From NCBI RefSeq assembly GCF_963678635.1, contig NC_087070.1:44807467-44871466 (forward strand): a stretch of DNA of 64,000 nt, written 5' to 3'. This stretch comes from Symsagittifera roscoffensis. Its lineage: Eukaryota; Xenacoelomorpha; Acoela; Convolutidae. The notes below the pieces were generated by a model. It did not search any database, had not been told where the DNA came from, and saw nothing but the letters and a program-made list of their open reading frames with translations. A program made the position numbers and the translations under genes. Below, in pieces: positions 33,301 to 38,850 of the stretch (position 1 is its first letter; each line of letters starts with the position of its first letter).

Positions 33301-36300
33301 CTACTCGGATTAGAAGAGCGACTGAGTTGTTGCAACTACGGGATGAGATGGAGGCTAGTCTGGCTCGGAAGACAGAACTGGAGCGAGAGGAGAGGGAGAG
33401 AGACAGAGAGAGGATGCGACTGGGAGTCGCGAGGGACGAGGAGGAGTTGCAACGCATGCAGCAGATTGAACAGCAGGCTAGGTTAGTTTTTTTCGCTTGT
33501 TATTGTTTGTTCTGTGTTGTATGCACTTCTCTAATAAACTAACACTTAAATTCGAAATCAATTGCCCGAAGTTGTCACGAGACAAGTCTAGCGATCTATG
33601 ACGTCTCTCAAGCGGCTGCTGGATGACCGAATGAATTATTGATATTAACATCAATAGTTATTTCGAAATTAAGTTTATTATGATTGATTATTTAAGTAAA
33701 ATTTGCTGCTGTGTTGATTGTATGAGCGAGTGTGCGAGCTTTTCCTACAACTAAACATGTTGAAGTTTTTTTGGTTGCCAAAAAGAAAACATATAATGAT
33801 GCTAAAACAATTCGGTATTTATTTTCTGTTTGCTTGCGTTCATTGAATCTTTTTCAACTGTATGTTGGCGTTGTTTCTTGTTTTAGAGCAGAACTGATAG
33901 CATACTACGAAGAGTTGTCGGCGGAAGCTACCAAGCGAGAACAGAGGGCCCTCTGGAGAATAAAAAGACACCAACTGGATGAAAAACGACGAGAATCATG
34001 GGAATTGATGAAGCACGATCCTCTGGAAGGAGTTACCGATCTACACTCAACTTTTCAAGTACAGGTGTTAAAACTTGTATTTACACTTGTTGATATGTAT
34101 GGTTGATATATAGACAAACCGTTTTAAATGGACATAGTTCGAATTTCTAAATAGCCGCGAAGATTTTATTTTTATGTCTGTTCAGTACGAAGGTGTTGCC
34201 GCGCGAACCTTTATTGCCTAGATTGCTCAAGCTATATATAGGAATTTATAGGATATAAACTTCTGCGCAGTGGAGAAAGCGCAACTGAAAATTTTTGTTT
34301 CCCAGGAGCCCATTGAAATCAATTTCGTCGTCCTTTTAAATTAGGTTGATTTTACTGCATTCTCTTACCAAAACTCCAGATCCGCATTTAGCAAATAAAC
34401 TAATAGCTGTGATATAGGAAGAAGAAGAATAAGGGTTGTTCGTCTTTTTAGTTTTTGAAAACAAAACCGACTTGTTAAACTAAATACGTCTCATGCATAT
34501 TTCTTGTTGCCGTTACGTTTCATGCAAAAGTTGTTTTGTCGCAAGCATTTTTTCGTACATGTTATCCGTCCTTCGTATATATTATATTTCAAACGAATTT
34601 CTTCCATTTTCGAAGGACGATTGGGCAAATACGTCAAAGACGGAAAAAGTTTCGACCAATGACCTGCAAGACGTGAGCTCGATTGGAAACAAGACTGAAG
34701 ACAAGTTAGTCACTCTTCAAAATGAAGACAAGAATCAAGGAAAAAATGATGAAATTAAACCAGCAATGAGAGAAGCGATCGAAAAAGAGATTGAACAATT
34801 AAGTGATAACGGTGTCCAGAGCTCATCCTTTTCTGGAAGACATACAAGTGAGGATTCACAAATATCTACGGAAATTTCATCGCGGAAGCAAATGACAGGG
34901 GAGAGAACTGAAGAACAAAATAGCCCACAAAATCAAGAAAGCCAAGCATTAGACATATTGTCATCCAAAAATGGGGCTCAATTGACTCAAGACAATGAAA
35001 GCGAAATGAAATCAGACAGTGATCAAGAATTAAATGAATCCGTACTGGACCCAAAGACACTTTCTGAAGTCACTTCACCGTCTCTTTGGACTCAAAAACA
35101 GTCAAATGTACACGACGCTGAGGAAAATAGAAAAAAAGTTATTGGCGTGACAAGTGATGAAGGAACGTATAAGCCTTTAATACGTGTGGGCATTGCACAA
35201 AATGCGGATTCGAAAGATATGTTGTCGTGGCCTGAAGATGAACGAAGTGCATTGACGAAATCGATTAAAAATCAAATGAAAGGTAAGGAACCTTTATTAC
35301 CGTTAATTTTTTGTTACAATTTGCAAGTTAAAGAATGTTGCGAGCTGCTATATTTTATCTAAATTTCTTGTATGTTTGAACTTTAAAGTTGCCAAGAATA
35401 TTAAGTTTTGCCAAAAATTTTGTTAAGTTTGACATGTTGATTTGCATTTCAGCAGATGAAAATGCAATTCCTGAAAAAGTATTTGAGCTCTCTCTGCTGC
35501 CGACGCTAGAATGGGAACCTTCTCAGTCATACATCAAGGAGTACCCGGAGTTATCTGATGAACCCCTCTCGGACATCGCTCATCGGGTGGTCACCGCACA
35601 CATGCATTCTGAACTGACTTCAGAAGAGAAAGAAATAGACCATCTGAAAATGATTGTGGGTCTAAACGTGAATTCTCATATTGACCATGGGAAGAGTAGT
35701 GAACAAATGTTGATTCCGCTTCCAGTTCTGATGCAGAGACTCTTAGTGCAGCCCCTTCGCCGACAGTAAGATTAAAAACTTCTCCGTGATTAAAAATATC
35801 TCAAGTGTTTTGCGGATGAACTGTCTAACCGCAATTTTGGCCTATTTTGATCTGTTAAATTCAATAAATATGAACTCTAAAATCTGAGAACACAATTTCT
35901 TGGTCCGCCAGAGATTTCATTTGATGAGCAACTGATTTAACTTCGATAGATTATTTCATCGAGCATTGGTATATTTTTGTTAATTAGGTTATCCCTCGCA
36001 AATAAGTGTGCTCGACGTTTGTTTCTCGAGGACTACAAATTGAAGCTACACTTCGAGGCACTGAGGAGGTCTCTGCTTCTGGCTGACCCGGAGTTCGCTC
36101 ACGCCCTGTGTTCAAAGTTGTTCCCACTTGTCGATTCTTCATCCGATAATTGGTTTCACAAACCAGTGGGGGAGGATGTAGCTATCAGTTTGACTCCCTT
36201 CCTGCGCTCTGTTAACTTCGCAGTGGAGAGATGCCTGTGGGACAAGAAGGATTTGCTGTTTGAGCGTTTGGGGGTTCGTCTGAGGCCATCCACTGAGTTT

Positions 36301-38616
36301 TTAGATCCATATCGTGAGTTAATTGATCGATTCGCCTATTAATGTTCCGAAAAAAATCAACCCCTCTGTCTCTGACTTCTTTTCAATTCTCTCCCCCTCC
36401 CCCGCACATATAAATTAATCATATTTTCAATTTTCAGTATTGCTGTTAATTTTTTGTTTGTTGCCAGATTTGTCAGTATGAGCAATTTAAGCATTGTGAA
36501 CAAATGTGCTCCTCCTTGTTTTTCTGATGCTTTTATGCACAATTTTTTCATAAAATAGACAAATGATCAAGGATTGCTGGTTTCTGTGCCAGTAGCGCAG
36601 AAATTTCCGATCGTATTAAAAAATATATATTTTTTTGAATTTGCGTCGTTTTCTTTTCATGGTGTGAAAACGAATCTGAATGAAAGTCTAGAATTTAGAT
36701 GGGTATAGTAAATTTGGTACATTTGACAACAAATCAAAATTATCAATTTATTCGTACCAGGACTGAAATGTCTTTAAATGATATATCACTCGACTCATTC
36801 CAATGGTTATATGTGGTAGGTGATTTTGCGTGGAAAACAAAAAAAAATAAAAAAATTTAAAACACCCGAAGACAAAGTTCCTCCCCCTTGTCAACGGTCG
36901 GAACAAAAACATTATTTACGTGATATGCTGTGTGAATTTTTTTAGAGGCCGACTGTTTCTCGATTTTGACACTCTCTTATTGCGTGGATTGGCCTGTGAA
37001 CGTCATCATATCAGACTCGTGTCTCCACAAATACCTCAAGTTATTCCACTTCCTCCTTACTCTCCGAAGACTAAGTCACGTGCTCACTTCGCTCTATTTT
37101 CAACTCAAACACACACAGCAGCTCTTCGACATCACGGGATCCAAACAGTTCTCGAAGCTGCAGTACTCGAGACACCTAATGCAGCACCTGGTGAATGTCA
37201 TGTCAGATTACGTGCAGGACCAGCTGTTGAATGTGTCCCACTTGGAGTTCGAAAAGAGTTTCGAGAAAGCGAATAGTGTAGATGACATGAGCAATGCACA
37301 CGCGGAGTATTTGAATAATATGCTATCAAGGCAAGTCGATACTCTCGAAATAACATTTTGGTGCTTTGTGGTTTTATCGTCATAAGCTGCTGTTTGCTCC
37401 CTTAAGATGTGGAAAAAGTTGAATTGGGATTACCTTTGAGGGAAGTATTCTAAAAATACAGAAAGAAAGAAAGAAAGAAAGAATAAATTAATCCAAGGAA
37501 AATATTTAATCACATTTTAAGAATTATAAATCAAAATTTATCGGAAAGAAATTCGGAAAGAAAAGGCAACGGGATCCTCAGAACCTCGAAACGCTTGCCC
37601 TTAACTTTTATTTGATCATAAAATGAATTTAATCAACAAAATTAATGTGAATAATAAACATTTTAAATGCCATCAATTCAAATAGACGTGATGATTTGAT
37701 TTTAATCAATTTTTTCGCAGCTCGTTTTGATTGTATTAAAATTCAGGACTTATCTTCTGAACTTCTCAAATTAATGTATTTTATTCAATCAGTTATTAAG
37801 TCGATGTTTGTTAAGATTAATTGGTTTAAATGACAGCTGAATTCTACCTTCAGGGCTCTTCTGACTGGCAAGAGTGCAAAAGTGATGAAGATGCTGATGT
37901 CGATGCTGGCCCAAGTGATCCAGTTCCAGAGACAACTCACCAACGGAGCCTGGTCTGTCTCGGGACTCACTGGACTAGTGGAGCACTCAAACTTCACCCA
38001 ATTGATGGCCACCTACCACAAGTTCCATTCACATCTCAGTTTTACAATAAAAGGTTGCTCAACCTTGTATTGAAGGTCGAACTTAATCAAATATGCTCTC
38101 ATTTAAAGTTGACACATGCTTTTTGAAAACAGAAGCCGAAGATTAATTCAGTGAAAAATAGACCACTTGTCAGGAAAAAGTCTAAAAATTTGATCTCGCT
38201 CATTTTTTCCATAACAGTGAAATTTACTAAATGTAAAGCAAATTACGCTCTATAATAATAAGAGTCTGAATAGTTCGATACGAGTTTTAGTTTCAAAAGT
38301 CAATTTTGAGTTTTAGAGTTCTCAGCGCAATAGAAATATATCTATTGGGTGTATAGAGCTTTACGATGATGTAATTTCCTCCATGAAACTCAAATAATTT
38401 TAAAAAATTGCAATTCTATTTGGCTTCTTTGTTCCAAAACGTGTTTCCAAGTGTCTCTTGGTGACAAATCCTAGATTTATTCTAGACTTCTAAAGACTGT
38501 CTGTTTTTGTTGTTCCAGTTGTGACTGCATTGGCCCAAAATGGATATCAGCCTCATTTGGACCATTTCCTGCTAAAACTCAATTTCAACGCATTCTTCTC
38601 AGCCAAATCAGCTTGA
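15118..38616 (+). CDS. TUBGCP6: TUBGCP6-type gamma-tubulin complex component 6 (17 recognised exons, 5'-incomplete)
   Basis: GCP6 helps assemble the gamma-tubulin ring complex for microtubule nucleation at centrosomes. Exons: 15118-15316, 15543-15668, 16461-16612, 16933-17107, 18363-18501, 19984-20163, 20450-20796, 21200-21349, 32815-32896, 33277-33481, 33887-34064, 34616-35282, 35453-35765, 35988-36313, 36946-37330, 37854-38053, 38519-38616 (TGA 38614-38616). The N-terminal GRIP fold includes LLRIIHGLVVELF and MDLIQHWIYHGL. A charged coiled coil with the GCP6 hallmark EATKREQRALWRIKRHQL lies at 33887-34064, and an acidic low-complexity linker at 34616-35282. The C-terminal GRIP fold has LSYCVDWPVNVII and ends NGYQPHLDHFLLKLNFN. 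Phases agree except at 15316/15543. Exon 15118 carries an apparent one-base loss. Introns at 21350 and 37331 have GC donors. The first roughly 150 residues are not located. The acceptor of exon 34616 is the least certain. Confidence 0.9.
15721..16197. mobile_element. 477-bp foldback/MITE with about 66-bp TIRs
   Basis: CCGAACATCAATTGAGAATG... (15721-15786) is repeated inverted at 16132-16197 (...CATTCTCAATTGATGTTCGG) with about five mismatches over 66 bp. The 345-bp interior includes a C-run near 16031. No clear target duplication was seen. It lies in the TUBGCP6 intron 15669-16460. Confidence 0.85.
16620..16645. mobile_element. Solo terminal repeat of the 5134-5337 MITE family
   Basis: CGGCTCTTTTTCTTTTCCCC then CACCT repeats the left end of the MITE at 5134, seven bases after the end of a TUBGCP6 exon. 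No matching right end was found nearby, so this is a truncated copy. Confidence 0.6.
17045..17820 (+). repeat. Eight-copy 97-bp tandem array duplicating an exon 3' end plus its splice donor
   Basis: Units start at 17045, 17142, 17239, 17336, 17433, 17530, 17627 and 17724. Each unit is 63 nt of TUBGCP6 exon 16933-17107 followed by 34 nt of intron beginning GTGAGT. Thus eight identical 5' splice sites occur every 97 bp (first at 17108). Unit 1 is the genuine exon and has GTGCACTG where the others have GTACACTG. Units 5 and 8 share a C-to-T change (GTGCTATC for GTGCCATC); otherwise units 2-8 look identical. Each 97-bp step shifts the frame by one, so reading past the first donor hits TGA in unit 2 (17210-17212). 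Confidence 0.97.
17827..18362. other. TUBGCP6 intron downstream of the tandem array
   Basis: Immediately after the array an acceptor-like TTCTTTTTTGTAG occurs at about 17814-17826, but no exon with homology follows it. The true acceptor by phase and similarity is at 18361-18362. No element was recognised. Confidence 0.5.
19001..19660 (+). repeat. Interspersed repeat family A, near full-length copy (660 bp)
   Basis: It starts TTACACTAGC...TTAGTGTA and ends GCGAAGCAATGCTTCGCCTG. It is colinear with 13063-13720 throughout ('attggtgccacttttgggg', 'gttgatgcattttatttcat', 'tgcataatttatac', 'attggcagtttatcagc'). The tRNA-like module is at about 19475-19545 (TAGCTGAGCGGTTAA; AGATCGAATCC). It lies in the TUBGCP6 intron 18502-19983. 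Confidence 0.75.
21350..21355 (+). other. GC-type splice donor (CAG|GCGAGT) of the 11.5-kb TUBGCP6 intron
   Basis: The exon ends ...LTREEQ at 21349 and must join in phase 0 to EAEETEAKQR at 32815. The next GT at 21354 would bring a stop into the following exon. The donor dinucleotide is therefore GC. Confidence 0.75.
21530..22729 (+). CDS. Non-LTR retrotransposon (LINE) reverse transcriptase, 5'-truncated but open
   Basis: A 399-codon open frame begins just before RT motif A (FFLDLRKAFDTLDHQILL) and continues through GVPQGSILGPLLFLIYVNDL (motif B), LFADDTNLT (catalytic FADD, motif C), a DKT block and KYLGIYIDCKLSY (motif E). It runs to a Cys/Tyr-containing thumb and C-terminal part and ends TAG at 22727-22729. 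There is no endonuclease domain and no fingers upstream of motif A, as expected of 5' truncation during target-primed insertion. The pattern is of the CR1/L2/jockey-like group; I cannot place the clade. The lack of stops over 1.2 kb suggests a recent insertion. It lies in the sense strand of the TUBGCP6 intron, so it would be transcribed with that gene but removed by splicing. Confidence 0.9.
   Translation: MTENLTAELTENLRMRSHTNEIYSFFLDLRKAFDTLDHQILLNKLESYGIRGNCNRWFQTYLFERTQRVLVNGQFSDWKKITCGVPQGSILGPLLFLIYVNDLPSACKSVEVTLFADDTNLTAIGCQITQIREDIGKLDRWLLANKLIVNSDKTNQMNIKSASNYRFKLNSSNIILKPVCKYLGIYIDCKLSYQTHINNVKMRLGKQCGIISKLRHYVPLSQLLEYYRSNVVPIIQYGILIYGCCSRSSLECLFLLQKKIIKFMFFRKKMYSCNDIFLKYNFLSVFELHVYELLKFVLRSINSFHSESFLNNLFVFNNRQRQTRNSKYNLLLEPLCKKRFERFSIRYRACKLFNLLRLQNIIPENIKSFSETKVKVFYHNFKNTFLLQNDELTKLIYDL
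22730..23322 (+). mobile_element. 3' untranslated end of the LINE, with TTCT microsatellite tail
   Basis: After the RT stop come A-rich/purine-rich (about 22897-22960) and two T-rich (about 23092-23147) runs. A conserved-looking 3' segment follows (GGTAGACCCTGGAGGACC..., TGCTGACTAGAGAAATAAA), ending in (TTCT)n at about 23304-23322. Tails of short tandem repeats instead of poly-A are common in several LINE clades. Confidence 0.75.
23480..25872. other. Intronic repeat-rich stretch between the LINE and the LTR element
   Basis: It holds a short-period GC-richer patch (about 23480-23535), an unassigned stretch around 23640-24180 whose open frame 23642-23980 shows no motif, family A copies (24325-24850 and 24935-25285), and no exon. 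Around 25125-25185 a decayed tRNA-like B-box (GAGGTTGAAATTCC) belongs to the second family A copy. Confidence 0.5.
24325..25285 (+). repeat. Two diverged family A copies in tandem
   Basis: The first starts TTACACAACAAAGCTTGTGT (about 24325) and ends GCGAAGTGCGATTTCGCCTC (about 24825-24850). The second begins around 'ggcataatttatacacaattt' (24947) and ends GGCGAAATGCAGCCTCGCC near 25256-25285. Both are decayed relative to 13063 and 19001. Confidence 0.55.
25873..26123 (+). repeat. 5' LTR (251 bp)
   Basis: TG...CA ends, containing an internal direct duplication of about 45 bp (CAGTTT(T)GAGTTTATGTAAG blocks at about 25886 and 25931) and AATAAAA-type hexamers near 26028 and 26074. The downstream TGGCGCAGCC at 26124 is the likely primer-binding site. 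Confidence 0.93.
26123..26905 (+). CDS. gag protein of the LTR element (N-terminal and capsid part)
   Basis: The frame opens with MAQPAEKKGGGKNPLNIVAF. Its ATG (26123-26125) uses the last base of the LTR and overlaps the primer-binding site, so there is essentially no leader. A capsid-like helical region follows, with YWEEWIIKFHWGM and ERGLFYGRKQRENETFEKFH resembling gypsy capsids. The frame is lost at a T7 run near 26848-26854, after which an arginine/glycine-rich stretch and the zinc knuckles continue in another frame. The stop at 26903-26905 is therefore probably a by-product of an indel. Confidence 0.8.
   Translation: MAQPAEKKGGGKNPLNIVAFWETRTPEPPVYWEEWIIKFHWGMIAKYDIDPDDFYFASTLNAAAITALPEEVNGKNRIDSEKKLKSNLYLCIGDEAQRIFKARKPTVNIKTERYPRVLDEMQNVFQRERNVTHERGLFYGRKQRENETFEKFHAELSALAGRCDFANAAENVRDIFIMNMRESDCQRELSRSTKLPEEVYRIALSYERGERAYKSYTGKPASSAPAISIKQEPVNNIRRGQRFFSRPRMCGTWRIYPRIK
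26855..27446 (+). pseudogene. Nucleocapsid zinc knuckles and protease of the LTR element, interrupted by TGA codons
   Basis: In the frame following the T7 run an RGRGCAGRGGYTQG stretch leads to a first Cys-rich knuckle, whose expected second Cys position is TGA (26943-26945). It continues to a clean second knuckle, CNSCRKLGHFERTC (CX2CX4HX4C), followed directly by another TGA (27045-27047). The same frame runs on to the aspartic protease motif LWIDSGSPVTIF (near 27325-27360) and to a third TGA at 27444-27446, after which the protease end ILGRDMMG resumes at 27541. TGA is a normal stop in the host genes here, so these are read as nonsense mutations. Confidence 0.75.
27471..28364 (+). CDS. pol: protease end and reverse transcriptase
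   Basis: The frame contains VPITLQEKVDKEIHRLINEG, the RT palm motif YFTTLDFTYAYGQVALEQ and GSYRFKNGLTSMPAEFQKVI. The catalytic box is AFIDDILIASK (Asp-Asp codons 28245-28250). It ends at TGA 28362-28364. The expected CEF..T.CEWIGF connection segment follows in another frame, indicating an indel near 28340. Confidence 0.85.
   Translation: MMMSLNGWTAPAWVSVISGNHQSILGRDMMGTLGLEVVQRKKVMGITGEGTSQEEEEYDELQTYFCKLYPNLFTRIGKIRNAKVRAEFFENLKAIQQKRRRVPITLQEKVDKEIHRLINEGHIIKLQECSDKYFVSLIVITVKKDGSIKLALESRELNKQVHKNKYQMSNIDELIDGVSQIIAEKKSGNVYFTTLDFTYAYGQVALEQKTSEQCNFSLVGGKSTGSYRFKNGLTSMPAEFQKVIDNLLKEFPQANAFIDDILIASKGTKIEHIALVEKILKKLDVSNVALKLRICEN
28441..29571 (+). CDS. pol: connection and RNase H
   Basis: MGSLHSLHKFLPKLAELSAP is the RT connection helix. 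RIICDASHDGLGAVLEQ, YSTNELELLAVVWATEHF and TVISDHKALLTLLN carry the RNase H catalytic D, E and D residues. VEHRQGSKMGMADYLSR closes the domain. The C-terminal part beyond about residue 215 (from 29090) is Lys/Arg-rich and out of frame with what follows. Confidence 0.88.
   Translation: MKTPKSRKQLKSLMGSLHSLHKFLPKLAELSAPLRPLLSQNNDFVWTPVCENAFQQLKSLVKNIVELRHFDIHRETRIICDASHDGLGAVLEQYGASGWHPISFASRYLNPAEKKYSTNELELLAVVWATEHFRNYIYGRYFTVISDHKALLTLLNSSPKGNKTFFSRLTRWYDRLVPYDFKVEHRQGSKMGMADYLSRFPSAEAPETSHYDENFTVAKIRMINAALKPKDKMKPRGQEVNNIQRKPTVGGVKSFFDTTKAVSSNENVRKDDYANIHREHKRSIEGVFTCNRRLTNQRRDICIPEEICKYRRTRFRLCSHCLNYSCKHPRNPCKHPRFNTLETLPFQQITRTNLRCRKIISANHPSYKITVKRHLL
29307..29840 (+). CDS. Low-complexity spacer between RNase H and integrase
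   Basis: A 177-codon frame rich in Ser, Thr, Pro, Asn and Tyr contains repeated DYSEK(T/P), KIYSSK/KKYSSK and NYKCEPS/NYTYKPS motifs. It bridges RNase H and the integrase, in a third frame relative to both. It may be a natural tether of this element lineage. No catalytic motif is visible. Confidence 0.55.
   Translation: MQPTVNQSASRYLHTGGNMQIPKNEIQTLFSLLKLQLQTPSKPLQTPPIQYPRNPSISTNYTYKPSVSENYKCEPSILQDYSEKTPTLKIYSSKDYSEKPVTLKKYSSKSERNNMSNSPEKNDPPTSAIVNTSTNSGNVNLNVVLNRLSQPPSVSSVSDIEMIPPEKLDTKQTNSKN
29921..31672 (+). pseudogene. pol: integrase with C-terminal extension, interrupted by one nonsense codon
   Basis: The HHCC zinc-binding part (HYNHHGRDKMFAAAKDVWIP...KYC.SC) is broken by TAA (30293-30295) exactly between its two cysteines. 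The same frame then continues 441 codons with VQLDFWGPVNYV (first catalytic Asp), KLHMDQATGFFSNE (second) and ATGMVERTIGSIK (Glu), the DDE core. A long basic/acidic tail ends in a glycine run encoded by a 19-base G tract (31648-31666). Apart from the stop, the core looks intact. Confidence 0.88.
31671..31760 (+). repeat. Two perfect 45-bp direct repeats after the integrase stop
   Basis: The unit GAACATAAATGATGG...GAAAAGGAGAAAGGTA at 31671-31715 is repeated exactly at 31716-31760. Each ends in a purine tract (GAGAAAAGGAGAAAGG), the only polypurine-like sequence near the 3' LTR apart from the G19 run, but more than 130 bp upstream of it. Confidence 0.9.
31896..32146 (+). repeat. 3' LTR (251 bp)
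   Basis: Matches the 5' LTR end to end with three observed differences (TCTGTTTGGGG for TCTGTCTGGGG; CTCTTATG for CTCTAATG; GTGCTGTAA for GTGCAGTAA). It is followed by AGTC, the target duplication. Confidence 0.93.
32320..32768 (+). repeat. Family A repeat copy ending 47 bp before a TUBGCP6 exon
   Basis: Contains 'gttcacacatttggtgctttttaaaatcatcaa', 'aatgcatattttatac', 'gctacttttgctgcat' blocks and the terminal GCGAAGCGCAGCTTCGCC with TTTGTGTTA (32740-32767). The exon begins at 32815. Confidence 0.65.
33730..33884 (+). repeat. Family B 3'-end fragment forming the acceptor region of a TUBGCP6 exon
   Basis: The block 'ctgtttgcttgcgttcattgaatc', with 'ttttcaactgtatgttgg' and 'gttt', matches the 3' end of family B copies (49556-49610, 63600-63660, 12056-12105). 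It leads directly into TTCTTGTTTTAG, the acceptor of the exon starting at 33887. Confidence 0.5.
36740..36912. repeat. Interspersed repeat family C, copy 2
   Basis: Colinear with 60-240 (blocks 'gtggtaggtgattttgcg', 'tggaaaacaaaaa', 'acacccgaagacaaagttcctc', 'acggtcggaaca'). It ends about 33 bp upstream of the TUBGCP6 exon that starts at 36946. Confidence 0.6.
37331..37336 (+). other. GC-type splice donor (AAG|GCAAGT) of TUBGCP6 intron 37331-37853
   Basis: AAG|GCAAGT is the classic GC-donor consensus. It is required to join ...YLNNMLS-R (37330, phase 2) to ALLTGKSAKVMKML (37854). Using the GT four bases downstream breaks phase. Confidence 0.85.
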
Positions 38617-38798
38617 TTTAGCTCAATCTGTTTCTGATGTACTTCGCTTATGTGATTTTTGTTATAATTTGTCAATTTGTAATTATTTTGCAACAAAGTG
38701 TATTATTTTTGTCAATTAGAAAGCGATAATCTTTGGGTATTCTGTGTGAACTAAAAAACGGGTAAATTAAGTCATATCAAAGTTGTCAAAATTTTCAG

Positions 38799-38850
38799 CT
38801 TAATTCGACATTAAACTGAAGGTTATTAATCAATAATTAACTCAATTACC
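38799..38850 (+). promoter_or_regulatory. Short leader after a 3' splice acceptor, upstream of the 38851 start codon
   Basis: AAAATTTTCAG (38788-38798) is an acceptor-like site 52 nt upstream of the ATG and only 182 nt after the TUBGCP6 stop. The spacing leaves little room for an independent promoter and a 5'UTR intron, so the site is a candidate trans-splice acceptor. Confidence 0.4.

Noticed and set aside
37830..38126. Alternative plus-strand frame over the TUBGCP6 exon 37854-38053
   Set aside because: The other frame continues the GCP6 homology on both sides and matches the splice phases.
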